From the NCBI RefSeq assembly GCF_000003815.2, contig NC_049985.1, positions 315,678 to 379,677 on the forward strand: a stretch of 64,000 nt of DNA, given 5' to 3'. This DNA comes from Branchiostoma floridae. Its lineage: Eukaryota > Chordata > Leptocardii > Amphioxiformes > Branchiostomatidae. Under the pieces are notes generated by a model. It was not told the DNA's origin. It saw only the letters and a program-made list of their open reading frames with translations, and made no database searches. Below are positions 46,039-56,168 of this stretch, piece by piece (position 1 is the first letter of the stretch; every line of letters starts with the position of its first letter). The translations under genes and the position numbers were made by a program.

Positions 46039-46980
46039 CTTAAACATACGTGACTGATGAACCTCTTCAACGCTTTTTTATTAATATTTACCATGTCACG
46101 TTTACAACAGCCGACTCTGTAGGACTGATATCAATTAGGTTTTTGTCATGGTCAGTACTAGTATTGACCGAAGGAGGCCGTATACACGAGGTCGATCCAT
46201 TTTGGGTATTCGGAGGGGTGCAGACCTATTGTTGATAGGATGTGAAGGGGTAGGACACAATGATATGACGACTTTGAAATTCGACGAGCATCTGGCGATC
46301 AAGAAATTCAGGCGAACGCACAACCAAACTCTCCCATCGGTACAGGGGAGATTCTACGGGCAACTGTTGGCACCGCAGCCGCCTAGATATTCGGCATACC
46401 CCGCTGATTACCCTGCATAGGACTAGCTCGAACTGTTGCCCAAGTTTAGTTATTTTTAGTTTACTGATCATATTTACCTTCACAGAAAGTAAACTTACAA
46501 CTGTTTTCTCCGTTCCGTCTTTTGGTTCTTCTTCCTCTTTTCCCCTTTTTTGTTTTGTTCTTCTTTCTCCTTTTCTTTTTGTTCTTAGCTTCTTCCTCTT
46601 TTTTTCTTTCCCTTTGTTCCTCTTCCTCTTTTTCCCTTACCGAGACCAGACGGCTGCTGTCACCATGGTTACTGGAGGTGTAACAGACACGCTGTGGTGA
46701 CCTATCAAGTAGGAAGTGGCAGGACAGAGCTGGTCAGCTCTTGCGTTATTGTGCTGTTTCTTGTTGGAAAGGCAAGGCCAGCTGCGTTCGAAAGCAACCA
46801 CTCCTGTCACACCACTCCCACTCACAAAGGGCAAATTCGCAGTCCTCTTTAGAAACAAAACAAACACACGAGGCTTTTAAAGAGACGAGGAGGCTATACT
46901 TTATTTTGCATACTTTCGATTTTAAGGTCGACTCATAAGAGCATGACCACAGAATGCTTGAGGAAACATGGTTGCTGTTG
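46039..46980. other. No gene recognised; polypyrimidine tract
   Basis: 46500-46640 is almost entirely C and T on the plus strand. A plus frame of 90 codons (46148-46420) is Arg/Pro-rich without a known domain. An X-box-like 'gtcaccatggttac' lies at about 46660. This is the 3' flank of the SPATC1-like gene. Confidence 0.45.
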
Positions 46981-47123
46981 GTTTCTGTCTACTACAGCGG
47001 CTATTGTAATTGCTGCTGTTGTTGTCACCAGGGGAATATAGAGCAGCCGTCCTCTCGCGCCATGGCCAATTGCTGTTGCTGTTGTTGTTATTGTTGTTAT
47101 GTTTGTTATTGCTGTTGTTGTTA
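46981..47123. repeat. Trinucleotide (GTT/GCT)n and duplicated 3' end of the last SPATC1-like exon
   Basis: Two (GCT/GTT)n tracts flank a 55-bp block at about 47025-47070 ('gagcagccgtcctctcgcgccatggcc'). This repeats, with changes, the end of the last coding exon at 47130-47165. The exon's 3' end has thus been copied downstream with its flanking triplet repeat. Confidence 0.85.
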
Positions 47124-50100
47124 TCACCAGAGGAAAATGGAGCAGCCGTCCTCCCGCGCCATTGCCAGCAGACAGTCCAGCACCACCAGCATGTCGTACC
47201 GGAAGGGCTCGGGCACCAGACGGCCCACCGCCTCCCGGAGCAGCTCCGGGTCATGGTAACCTGGGGACAGAACACGGGTTACTATGGTAACCTGGGGGCA
47301 GAACACGGGTAACTATGGTAACCTGGGGGCAGAACACGGGTAACTATGGTAACGGGAACCAGACGGCCCACCGTCTCACGAAGCAGCTCTGGGTCATGGT
47401 AACCTGGGGACAGAACATTGGTAACTATGGTAACCTGGGGACAGAACATTGGTAACTATGGTAACGGGCACCAGACGGCGGGTAACTATCATGGTAACCT
47501 GTGAGCAGAACACGGTTTACTATGGTAACCTGGGGACAGAACACTTGTAACTATGGTAACGGGAACCAGACGCCCCACGGTCTCACGTAGTAGCTCCGGG
47601 TCATGGTAACCTAAGGACAAAGCACGGGTTACTTTTTTTTTTTTTACTCAATGGTCAGCACGTAACAAGACCTGAAGGCCACTCAAATTACTATGGTAAC
47701 TTGGGGACAGAACACGGGTAACTATGGTAACGGGAAACAAACGGGCCACCGTGTCACGGAGCAGCTCCGGGTCATGGTAACCTGGGGACAGAACACGGGT
47801 AACTATGGTAACCTGGGGGCAGAACACGGGTAACCATGGTAACCTGGGGACAGAACACGGGTTACTATGGTGGCCTGGGGACAGAACACGGGTAGCTATG
47901 GCAACCTGGGGATAGAACACGGGTTTCTATGGTCACCTGGGGACAGAACACGGGTAACCATGGTACGTTAGGGACATAACACGGGTAACTATGGTAACCT
48001 GGGAGACATACGACAAACAGTTATGGTAGCTTAGCAACATTGGTAACAACGGAACACAACAGCTGTAGTAACCTAGGAGACGGAATACAAGTAACTATGT
48101 TAACCTGGGCGACAGAACACGGGTACTTTGGTAACCTTGGAGATAGAACGCATGGGGCCCTGGTAACCTTGTAGACAGAACACAACAGCTGTATCTTGTA
48201 ACATTGGAGATGAAACACATGTTACTATGGCAACCTGGGGCCACTGTGGCCGCCGTTTGCTGATTCCTTAGATCACAGTCGCATCGAACCAATATATTGG
48301 TAATATGTTATTTGCAATGCGAACGGTGACCTATGTTATGCTTTCTGTCTTGCCCATTGAGCGCGTACCGTACACAGTCACGGCTATAAGTACCTTTCTG
48401 ATGTACGAAGTTGTACTTGTCCCAGTCGGTGGGGAACTTGCCGAAGCGCAGCATGACGTCAGTCATGAAGAACGGGTGTCTCTGGAAGTCGAACCCGTAC
48501 AGCCGCAAGGTGGCCGTGACGCGCCCCAGCTTCCGGGTCAGGAACTCTTTCTCATCCGGGTCACGCTCCAGACGCACCAGGTCGCCGATGGTGCGCAGGC
48601 TGAAGCTTTGGGCGGGAAAAGGAACGAGTGAATAAGTAAATGGGTGAACGAATGAATGATGACGGCTACGTTACATTGGAAAGAAAGAATTTCGATTATA
48701 ATGTATGTAACATGAAATCTAACCAATGTTGATAACATGGAGAACTTTTAAAGTGTGTTCCAACAAGAAAGATGCTGCATCGAATTTGTGACTGCCCGTG
48801 TGCAATCTTCATCAGGAGCGACTGACCAGTTCCTTAGGTCACGTGACCTTGCGGGGCCTCAGTGGATTACAGGTTACCAGTGTTGATTGATTTATCATGA
48901 TGACCTAAAATGATTGATTGATTGTTTGTTACCTGGAAGGATCGATCTTTTGTCTCGGAAAGACGGACACCAACACGCGCTGTTCCAACTGGTGGCACAC
49001 CTCCCCCAGTAGCCGGGCTTCTCTGACGTCATGGGTTTCGGACGTCCTTCGTGCTTTGCTATCCATCTTCTGTTCTCCCCCTGGAAAAGTTGCCCTCTCA
49101 GAAAAGCTCCCTCCAAGACCAGAGTCGTTGGGTTGAGCTGCCTCCTTTTTCTCAAACTGGACAGCAGTACCAGGGTGTTCCGCATGGGGGCGCGAGGTGT
49201 ACAGTGCTGAAACGCCTTCCCCTAAGCCGGCAGCACCTTGTTGCTCCGCATGGGGGCGTGGGATGTACAGTCTGGGTGCTGAAACGCCTTCATTTGAGCC
49301 GGGTGCGGGAAGAGCCAGCGTTCCTTGCCTTCTCACGTCGCGCCACAGACACTGGTGGTCGCGAACCGTCGAGTCCAGGTCGATCAGAGTTCGCTCCAGG
49401 TGGTGCAGAACCCGCTTGATCTCGCGCACCGAGCTCTCCAACCAGACGGGGTCGGGGCCTGATGCGTCCTGGGCCCGACGACGTGTCAACGAGTCTCTCG
49501 ATAACCGTACCGAGATGTCTTCCAAGACGGGATCGGGGAGTGTCTCCTTCCGTTCCCGACGGCGCGTGCCGGCTTCTCTCGCTGATCGGACCGAGCTCTC
49601 CAACGAGACGGCATCGGGGTCTGAAGCCTCCCGTGCCCGACGGTGTGTCTCTGCGTCTCTCGGTGATCGTTCCGAGCTCTCCTGCGAGACGGACTCGGGA
49701 CCTGACGCCTCCCGCTCACGACGGCGCGTTGCTGCGTCCCGCGGTGGACGGAGGGAGGCAAGTTCCTGCAGGCACCTGCTCAGTCTCCGTCCCGACACCA
49801 CCGAGGCGCCGCCGCTGCCGTCCTCGGAAGAGAGCTGCGACAGCTCCGAGAGGGACTCGCACTCGTCCGCGGAGATAAGGCCCTGGTGCCAGGCGATCAC
49901 AAGGCTGATGAGGGATATCTGTAATAGAAAACAGGCTTTCTCAGTCACTGCTGGAAGACAGTGACTAATACCTGAAAAATCTACCCACTTGCTTAAGCTT
50001 CATTCGAAATATAACGCTGATATCACCTTTATTCGCGGGTTATTCTATATCCGGTGTTCTTCAAAACTGGGAATTTAGGGACGGACGGTGGTATGTTTTG

Positions 50101-52092
50101 AAAATGATTGCAATATTTTAAAAATTAAACCCCGTCCATTGATTTGATATCTCTAAATACCCTGTGTTCAGAAACAACGGAAATAGGTTCCCCCAGCTTT
50201 TACTGAAATTTTCCCTGAAGCAGTGTATATGAAGTACCAACACAACTCAGACTTAACAAAAAGTCTACAAGATGGTATTTCAGATAAAGATTTCAGAAAT
50301 TTCAATGCAGGGACTACAAAGAAAATGGTCGAAGACAAAGATGACAACTATGCAGAAGATATGTGCCAAATTTGGTGATTTCAGACAAATCTATCTAATT
50401 TTCCAGCTATGCCGCTTGGATTATAACAAAATAAATAGAAAAATAAAATAAACCAAGTCTGACCTGTTTGAGCTCAGCGTTGCGCCTGAACAGTTTCAGC
50501 TGTTTCCGGAGAAGATCGTTCTCGTTGCACATCCGTTCGTTCATGTTCGTCAGCCTTCGGAGGATTTCGGAGTCGTCCGGCAATCCCGACGACGACTCGG
50601 CTCCGCTCGGGCCTGACCCTTGCGTCATCGCGGTTGCCTTGTGCCTGACCCCACCTAGCAACGATGACGATTCCCGTGTTGAAGTCTTCGACGTTGATCT
50701 TGGAGATCCCAAGGCTTCTGCTGAGCTTTCGTGACTCCTTCTGGGGCTCAAGACTGGGGTAGTTCCGACACTTGGTTCCTGAACTGTCTGCAGACTCGAA
50801 GTAGTGCTTTCTTGCGACGGCGCCGAAAACAACTTAGTTGTGGACCCAAACGACGTTTTGTTGCTAAGAGACGTGTCCATATCACTAGATTTTTCCTGAG
50901 AGGTCAACTCGGATGGCCCTGAAGAAACCCTTGCTAGAGGAGTATTAGCATCGTGCGATTGGTGAGAAGACTGGGACTGTAACGACGGCATCGAAGGGAA
51001 ATCTCTCGCGAAGGTGTCTCGGCTACGCTCGGCCGAGCCTGCGAACATTCTGGAAGACGCCGGAGTGGATTCCCTTGTCAAGACGTCGCCCTTTTCTTGA
51101 GATTTCTGTGGAGACAGTAGACCGGAGGACGAGGATGTGAGGTAGCCTCTTGGTAGGGAGTCCCAGGCTTCAAGGTCGTTGGTACAGAGAGTGGAGGGGT
51201 AGCGGTCGGACAGCGTGCTGCTGTCACGACGTAGCTGGTCACTTTGAGTCGACATGGTTCTGCTGTCCCGCCGTAGCTGAGCCAGCATACTGCTATCCCG
51301 ACGGAGCTGTCCAGACAGCACACTGCTATCCCTGTGGACCTGGTCGGACAGCAAGCTGCTGTCCCGGCGGAGCTGACCCCGGTCGGACTGCATGCTGTCA
51401 TTCCGGTGGAGCTGATCGGACAGCACACTGCTATCCCTCCGGGGCTGATCGTTGTCGGACAGCACACTGCTGTCCCGGCGGGGCTGATCGCTTTGGGCTG
51501 ACATGATACTGCTGTCGCGATGGGGCTGGTCGGACAGCACGTTGCTGTCTCGGCGTAGCTGTCCGTTTTCGTTCGACAAGGCACTGCTATCTGCGCGGTT
51601 TGATAGCACACTGCTGTCCCGTCGGAGCTGATCGCGGTCGGACAGCACACTACTATTACGGCGTAGCTGATCACTTTGAGTCGACAGGTTACTGCTATCC
51701 CGACGAAGCTGACCGGATAGTACACTGCTGTCCCGCCGTACCTGATCACTTTGGGTCGACAAATTACTGCTATCCCGACGGTCGGACAGCACACCGCTGT
51801 CCCGGTGGAGCTGTTCACGGTCGGATATGGTGCTGTTATTTCGGCGGAGCTGGTCGATGTCGGACAGCATACTGCCACTACTGTCCCGGCGAAGCTGTTC
51901 GCTGCTTGCTCCCCGCGACCTCTCGCTCTTCGGCGTGGACGTGAACATGACCTTGGAAGGTCTCCGACTGGCGGAGTCTTCCCCGCTTTCTGTTAAACGC
52001 GAGGACTGTCGGCTGACCGAGGGCGTCACCTGGGGCGTGCCCGAGGGCGAGATGGTAGACAGGGAGGACCCGGGCTCGAGAGGGCTCGCCAT
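47124..52092 (-). CDS. spatc1: Speriolin-like protein (SPATC1 family)
   Basis: Four exons on the minus strand: 52092-50464, 49918-48933, 48605-48394, 47260-47124. All are GT-AG and in phase, giving 987 residues ending '...SIFLW'. The start is ATG 52092. The C-terminal 140 residues resemble vertebrate speriolin: 'RLLGEVCHQLEQRVLVSVFP' at the end of exon 2, 'RLYGFDFQRHPFF' in exon 3, and a last-exon 'DPELLREAVGRLVPEPF...DCLLAMAREDG' region. Speriolin is a sperm centrosome/centriole protein. The N-terminal exon is Ser-rich (about 30 percent by eye) with about 20 imperfect units of Q-L-R-R-D-S-S-x-L-S-D and ends in a short coiled coil (about residues 500-543, 'NDLLRKQLKLFRRNAELKQ'). Exon 2 is Arg/Ser/Glu-rich with 'SSVR-EAGTRRRE'-type repeats. 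The intron before the last exon is a minisatellite containing copies of that exon. The identification rests on the C-terminal domain and is from memory of the family. Confidence 0.8.
47252..48250. repeat. Intronic minisatellite with captured exon fragments
   Basis: About two dozen units of roughly 30-36 bp have the core 'ggtaactatggtaacctggggacagaacacgg'-type sequence (here given only as its two halves: 'actatggtaacc' and 'tggggacagaacacgg'). The core includes the acceptor and start of the last SPATC1-like exon read on the minus strand. Three units have grown to include about 50 bp of exon: 47353-47404, 47561-47612 and 47731-47782; a shorter piece lies at about 47465. Divergence rises toward 48250. 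Confidence 0.93.
51190..51905 (-). repeat. Coding R-R-D-S repeat block in the SPATC1-like gene
   Basis: About twenty imperfect units of 10-14 residues (30-42 bp) lie in the first exon. Twelve contain exact R-R-D-S; others read R-R-N-S, H-R-D-S or R-A-D-S. Indels keep the frame, so the repeat is under coding constraint. Confidence 0.9.
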
Positions 52093-52346
52093 GGTTACAA
52101 CACTTCCAGTGAAGCTTGGGTTACAACGCCTTTCGTGAACGGTGTGCTACAACGCTTTCCGTGAAGTCGCGTCACACCACCCTCCGCGAAGCCTGTTACA
52201 ACACTTTTCCTGAAGCCAGTAGTGTGCTGAAAGACTTTTCGTGAAATATTTTACAACAATTTTCGTCAGGCCTGCTTTACAACACTCACCATGAAGGCTG
52301 TTTAACAACTTTTGTGAAGCCTGTGTAACAACAGCTTTCGTGAAGC
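52093..52346. repeat. Degenerate minisatellite at the SPATC1-like 5' end
   Basis: About nine units of around 30 bp follow the pattern 'ttacaacactttcgtgaagcc'. The unit directly abuts the start codon, so the 5' untranslated region probably consists of this repeat. Confidence 0.75.
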
Positions 52347-54663
52347 GCTCACCTGCGTCTTGTTAGGTAGACGTTAGAAGATTTGTTGTGCGCGTTGCTA
52401 TCTGATATTGTTACGTCACAATAGCTGTTCTCGAACACAACGAAATTATTGATACGAGACTTGCTCTTAAAGCTTCCGTCATTCTCTCGTATCTTATAAA
52501 AATTGTTGGAAAGGATAGCGTTTGCGCGTTACGGTCACAAGGTAAGCTTTTTGTTAAACCGAAATCCGAAGCCCTGCATTGAAATCTACGTTTGAAATGA
52601 CGTAAAGAAAACGCGTCATTGTGGATCGTCACCTACCAACTGTGCTTTTACGTTCTGGAACGTCTATCAAATATCACTTGCAGTGCTTGCGGATGGAACA
52701 TAGTGCACTGCATTTCAAGACAGATATGAGTCGCCATAATCTGTGAAAACATATTGCTTTCGCTGGTGTGTTCATATTTCTGTCAACAGCCAATTATCAA
52801 AGCTTAGAACTGCGTTAGGATATTAACTGTATGTTATAAATATGAGCATTTTTCCCTCGAACTCAATACTATAGGGCGAGCCTGACGTTATAGTATATAG
52901 AAGGGAGCATTTCTATCTGACTAGCCTAGCTTGTCGTAATCATCAGGGAACACACAGCAAATCTGACTACATAACACGACGAGGGTGATTATCAAGTATG
53001 CAGAATGTATCAAGAATTGAACAATTTAAACAAAACCTCCAAGAACTATGTTTTTTGTCAATGTCCAAACAACCACAAGAAAAAGAGGAAGTACAAAACG
53101 TCTTCAGAAAAGTATGTACATCTTTTATTCTTTACATACTGTCCCAACTTTCTATCACTATTAACCTTATCTATCACGATATATTTTTTACATTTTTCAC
53201 TCCATTTTTCTTCTGGATGAAAACCTCCCAAGTCCATATAACATTTCGCTATGGAAGAAGAACCAATAGACTTTTGAGACAAAGATTGGGATTTTGGGAC
53301 ACAGAAAATTTTACATATAGTGAGGGTCAGTTTCCCGTGCTAGCTCGCACAGATGTTGTGTCAACAAACGGTTGGTGAAAGAGATCATTTACTTGATCAG
53401 CGACCAGGATTACTTTAAGCATAATATAGCAAGGTCCTAGTGTAATCTTGGGGTATCCCAACTGCAAGAAATTTATATACTAGTAGTGTTTGGGGTAACC
53501 TACTAAGCTCCATAAATCCACCAAAGTTGGAGGTGGTAGAGAAGTTTTATGGTGAAGGGTCATGGCATGTTTTAGAACAAAGTCCCTCTCAGGACTTGCG
53601 ATTGCATGGATTGGATGGTAGATTGGATGGTAAGAGGAGGGGGAGGGGTGTTGGTGGGTGGATTTTCCAAAAAGTGGGAAAGACTTACACAGGATGCTAA
53701 AGAATCAACAACAGAAAATGAAGGAGTGACAGTAGGAAATAAGGCCGAGAAATCCTTCAAACTTTTTCCTGGAGCACTCTAGACCGATATCTGATGTATG
53801 TAATATAATGTATGAAAATATACTGTATGTTTGACCAGTGAAAAATTCACCCCCGACATTTGTCTAATATGTACATGGGTCATGATGGGATGTGATGGAA
53901 AAGTTGACCATGGAATAAATTTATCTTTCCACAAATGCATGCTGAAAATTTTGTTGTTATCAGCAAGAAGAAACCTCAACAACAGGTTCTGACATTTGCA
54001 CAACTTCTGATATACATTCTTTAGATACAGTATAGATACAGTTGGGGGCATTTGATGTCGTTATATTTAAAGGGAAGCAAAATTGAAAAGCCTACGGTTC
54101 TGTGTTATTATAATATACTCCAAAGCAAAGTTCTTTTTGTTTTACTCCCACAATACTGACGGTTACTCCACAGACGGATTGAATATGACTGTAACTTGAA
54201 AACGCCTGCTAACTATCTGATTTCCCTCTAATTTGCCAGAAAATTCCTCAAAGGCCATTTTCCCAAATTCCATAACTGATTGGACGTGAGAGTCAAATAG
54301 TGAGAGTCCTAAACTATAATCTGTAAAACGAGTGAGAACTTGACTTTGGCGTACATTTAGCATATTTTGTAGTACAGAAGGCTTCTCAATTTCAAGCTTT
54401 GTTGTCCTCTAAGCATCTGTAGAATGCACCCGAGGTACAGGAACATTGGAACAGGAGCTGCTTCAAAACTGGCCTACAATCGGCAAAGAACAATCTCCCC
54501 ACAGGTGGTTGGACTGGGTTTCCAACAAGAAGAAATCCCTAATTTGACATGTTTTGGCAAAATTCTTCCAGTCAACTGGTTTAGGATTTACGGGTAAAAC
54601 TGGGGGCTGTACATATTCCGAGGAAAACATGTCTTCATGCCATGATTCATAAGAACACTATTA

Positions 54664-54831
54664 TATGCCAAAAAGCAGTTACTCAAGCAACTGGATATGA
54701 TTTTAGAAACAGACATTTCAACTAGCATCCATCAGTTTTCGTCAGTGACACTTAAGTTTTCGTCAGTGACATTGTGTCTGACCGTTTAAAAAATCACATC
54801 CAGTTGCCAGAGCAACTGCTTTAGGGCATAT
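54664..54831. repeat. Foldback MITE
   Basis: 'atatgccaaaaagcagttactcaagcaactgg' begins at about 54664 (core 'agcagttactcaagcaac') and is mirrored at about 54789-54831 as 'ccagttgccagagcaactgct'. Internal 'ttttcgtcagtgaca' occurs twice. A half-copy with the same order lies at 39283-39386, and a shorter relative at about 59310-59370, so this is a dispersed family. Confidence 0.75.
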
Positions 54832-55740
54832 CTTATTACCTGGATGTCTAACCTTCATCAACGAACACTATCATACTTGTAACCTAGCATCTTTTATGTC
54901 AAAACCCCAAAACCCATACAGTCTAGTATTTGGCAACCTTAGGGTCAAACACATCTGTTGTTGACAGACAAAATGTTATACAATTTCTTACAACAACGTT
55001 TATATATATATATATATAATATATCTATTTCTTCTTCTTCAAAAAAGTTCACTTTGTATTTCATGGCAGAATAGGAAAATTGTTGATTTTTGCATAGAAA
55101 ATCTACTATTTCATTTCATAACAGACTCAGTTGAGAAAGATCAGTTGGGTACAAAAGTCTATTTCCTAACTATATGTTCATACAGGTAACTATTGGCCTA
55201 ACATCTTACATTAGGACTGTCCAGTTTCTTCAAAGCATGCAAGAAGTCTTCAATGAGAGTTTCCCTCCATAGTTTCACAGTCAGGACTTTCTTTGTTACA
55301 AAGATACCAAATGTACAGTTCATACTTCTATGGACAACCCCGATGCAAATAGCCATCTTTGTAAACTCTATAAGTCTTACAAGATTTGGACCTGAAGTCT
55401 TCTGGCAACGCAAGAGTTACATGAGCTTAAAACAGCTCATGATGTAACAGATTCAACAGTACGTTGTTTTCAAAGACTGCATTGGCATTACAGTATCTTA
55501 TACTATAGAAATTTATACAACAGTTCTATAGGTTGAGCACCGAATGGGCATGATGCCTGCAGTACCGCACCTTACCACTAGGGGTCATCGCAGTATACAT
55601 CTAGTGATTAGGTCATTGTCTGACACAGCCAAAGGGCAGAGATATACATCCACAAGGCCGGTAATACTAAGCAGGTGTCCTGAGATTGGCAGAAATGATT
55701 TGTTGTCTCCAGGGAAGTTCATGTAAACTGGCTTGTCACC

Positions 55741-56002
55741 ACATCAGCGCTGGCCAGCCAATCACAATCTCCCTCCTACTGTTGGAGGGAAAGGTACCAG
55801 CCAATCAGGTCGCGGCCTACAGTCAAGAGGCAGCGTGATTGGCTGGTGGAAATCCTGGTGTCTTTTCCATCCAGCAACAACTGAGTAACTGATTGGCAAG
55901 CAAAGGCACCAGCCAATGGCGTTGCAGCCTACAGCCAAGAGGCAAGGTGATTGGCTGGTAGCTTTGGCTCCAGCGACAACAGAGTATCTGATTGGCTGAC
56001 AA
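55741..56002. repeat. Two-copy 112-bp repeat with inverted CCAAT/ATTGG motifs
   Basis: Units at about 55797 and 55909 share 'ccagccaat', 'gcctacag(t/c)(c)aagaggca' and 'gtgattggctgg'. Across the block, CCAAT or its complement appears about eight times in alternating orientation. It could be a foldback-derived repeat or a cluster of NF-Y-type sites; no promoter evidence otherwise. Confidence 0.7.
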
Positions 56003-56168
56003 AAGCAAGCACTGATGCAGTGAGAAGGACAAATTGTGGGCCTGGGTTGTTGACTGACATGTACATGTACAAGTGCCGGGCCTATCCTACGGGATGTTTG
56101 TGACTGTCAGTTTGAAGAGTTGAGTGTTGGTGTGCCTCCGTGCTTTGGTTTGCTGCTGTCCTGTGGTA

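Larger units (their letters stand above)
52347..56168. other. No gene recognised
   Basis: AT-rich DNA between the SPATC1-like promoter and the 3' end of the next minus-strand gene. A 126-codon plus frame (52998-53378) is Gln/Glu-rich then hydrophobic with no known domain; I treat it as unproven. A foldback element (54664-54831), a (TA)n tract near 55001-55024 and a repeat rich in CCAAT (55741-56002) are described separately. Confidence 0.5.

Noticed and set aside
49197..49964. 255-codon plus-strand open frame
   Set aside because: It is antisense to the Arg/Ser-rich second exon of the SPATC1-like gene; GC-rich repeated codons leave the complement open.
51078..51878. 266-codon minus-strand frame overlapping the R-R-D-S repeats
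   Set aside because: This is a shifted frame through the repeat block; the in-phase frame has splice and domain support.
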